Positions 63,539 through 64,000 of a DNA stretch of 64,000 nt are shown in pieces. Below the pieces are notes generated by a model that saw only the letters and a list, made by a program, of their open reading frames with translations, did not search any database and was not told where the DNA came from. Within the stretch, counting starts at the first letter, position 1; each line of letters starts with the position of its first letter. Source of the DNA: CAYVUB01 sp964454675. Its GTDB lineage: Bacteria > Bacteroidota > Bacteroidia > Flavobacteriales > Flavobacteriaceae. The stretch lies in the NCBI GenBank assembly GCA_964454675.1, contig CAYVUB010000001.1, forward strand, positions 62,001-126,000. Reading direction: 5' to 3'. A program made the translations under genes and the position numbers.

Positions 63539-64000
63539 TGAAAGTAGCAGTTTTAGATATTAACGGAAAAGACACAGGAAGAAAGGTTGAACTTTCTAAA
63601 GATGTGTTCGCTATTGAGCCTAATAACCATGCTGTATATTTAGATGTTAAGCAATATCTTGCTAATCAGCGTCAAGGTACACATAAAGCAAAAGAAAGAG
63701 CAGAAGTTGCCGGTAGTACACGCAAGATAAAAAAACAAAAAGGTACAGGAACTGCTCGCGCAGGAAGTATCAAATCTGGTGTATTTGTTGGTGGTGGACG
63801 TATGTTTGGGCCAAGACCAAGAAACTACGGGTTTAAATTAAACAAAAACCTAAAACGTTTAGCACGTCGTTCGGCTTTAACAATGAAAGCAAGCCAGGAA
63901 GCAATTGTAGTGTTGGAAGACTTCAATTTTGAGTCGCCAAAAACCAAAAATTTCACTTCAATTTTGAAAGCTTTAGGAATTGATAACAAAAAATCTTTAT
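63538..64000 (+). CDS. rplD: 50S ribosomal protein uL4, cut by window edge
   Basis: 154 codons are in the window, starting [20 protein letters not shown]. The extended loop motif [20 protein letters not shown] and [13 protein letters not shown] identify uL4. The ATG (63538-63540) overlaps the rplC stop. In E. coli this protein represses its own S10 operon; the leader before rplC may have a similar role here, which is inference. The gene continues past 64000. Confidence 0.97.
   Translation, partial: MKVAVLDINGKDTGRKVELSKDVFAIEPNNHAVYLDVKQYLANQRQGTHKAKERAEVAGSTRKIKKQKGTGTARAGSIKSGVFVGGGRMFGPRPRNYGFKLNKNLKRLARRSALTMKASQEAIVVLEDFNFESPKTKNFTSILKALGIDNKKSL

Overview
The window is a low-GC chromosomal segment of a gliding-type Bacteroidota, almost certainly a member of the Flavobacteriaceae. 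The evidence is a complete gldK-gldL-gldM-gldN cluster (type IX secretion and gliding motor), an exosortase-F pair, a cargo protein with a type IX C-terminal sorting domain, Bacteroidota promoters (TTG, about 19 nt, TAnnTTTG), near absence of Shine-Dalgarno sequences, and family-typical gene orders such as purH-mreBCD, rarA-rhomboid-rlmB and rpsL-rpsG-fusA-rpsJ-rplC-rplD. I cannot name the genus. I see no rRNA, tRNA, CRISPR array, prophage or insertion sequence.

Layout. 1-3.9 kb: mreD (cut by the edge), mreC, mreB and purH on the minus strand. 4-7 kb: a MacB/FtsX-type permease, a GAF protein of the free-methionine-sulfoxide-reductase type, and the XrtF exosortase with its partner. 7-10.8 kb: a four-gene cysteine-rich metal module (HYC_CC_PP protein, HMA-MauE fusion, TonB receptor, secreted HMA protein). 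10.9-20.3 kb: a long minus-strand operon miaB, sigma-54 regulator, lptE, TPR gene, secG, groES, groEL. Four extra co-directional genes sit inside it: a GxxExxY protein, a DUF5655 protein, a Fic protein and a four-helix-bundle protein. 20.5-31 kb: a membrane protein, topA, a degenerate arginase-fold protein, gldKLMN and an FAD oxidoreductase. 31-41.6 kb: DUF983, an ABC-F protein, a zinc-motif membrane protein, a giant alpha-2-macroglobulin with an embedded TonB plug domain, and a TPR protein. 41.7-52 kb: mpl, a frameshifted VOC gene, a dienelactone hydrolase, a DUF1569 remnant, radC, a deacetylase-like protein, a HAD nucleotidase, a secreted protein, rarA, a rhomboid protease and rlmB. 52-55.8 kb: an accessory patch with gene fragments, a DinD/Bro-N protein, a leucine-rich T9SS cargo and a Fic toxin-antitoxin pair. 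55.9-59.2 kb: a TPR/HTH regulator and a BamA/TamA-like outer-membrane protein. 59.3-64 kb: the str and S10 ribosomal genes, running off the edge in rplD.

The most striking pattern is in the miaB-groEL operon. At two places a small ORF lies inside perfect inverted repeats: a 14-bp pair around the four-helix-bundle gene between groES and groEL, and a 31-bp pair around the GxxExxY gene. A third copy of the 31-bp repeat lies beyond the DUF5655 gene. This resembles the intervening sequences of 23S rRNA, which also encode four-helix-bundle proteins inside a long stem, but here the elements interrupt a protein-coding housekeeping transcript. Other points worth following are the TonB plug inside the alpha-2-macroglobulin, a palindromic repeat inside the same coding sequence, the arginase-fold pseudoenzyme next to the gliding motor genes, and a hairpin-rich leader between rpsJ and rplC.
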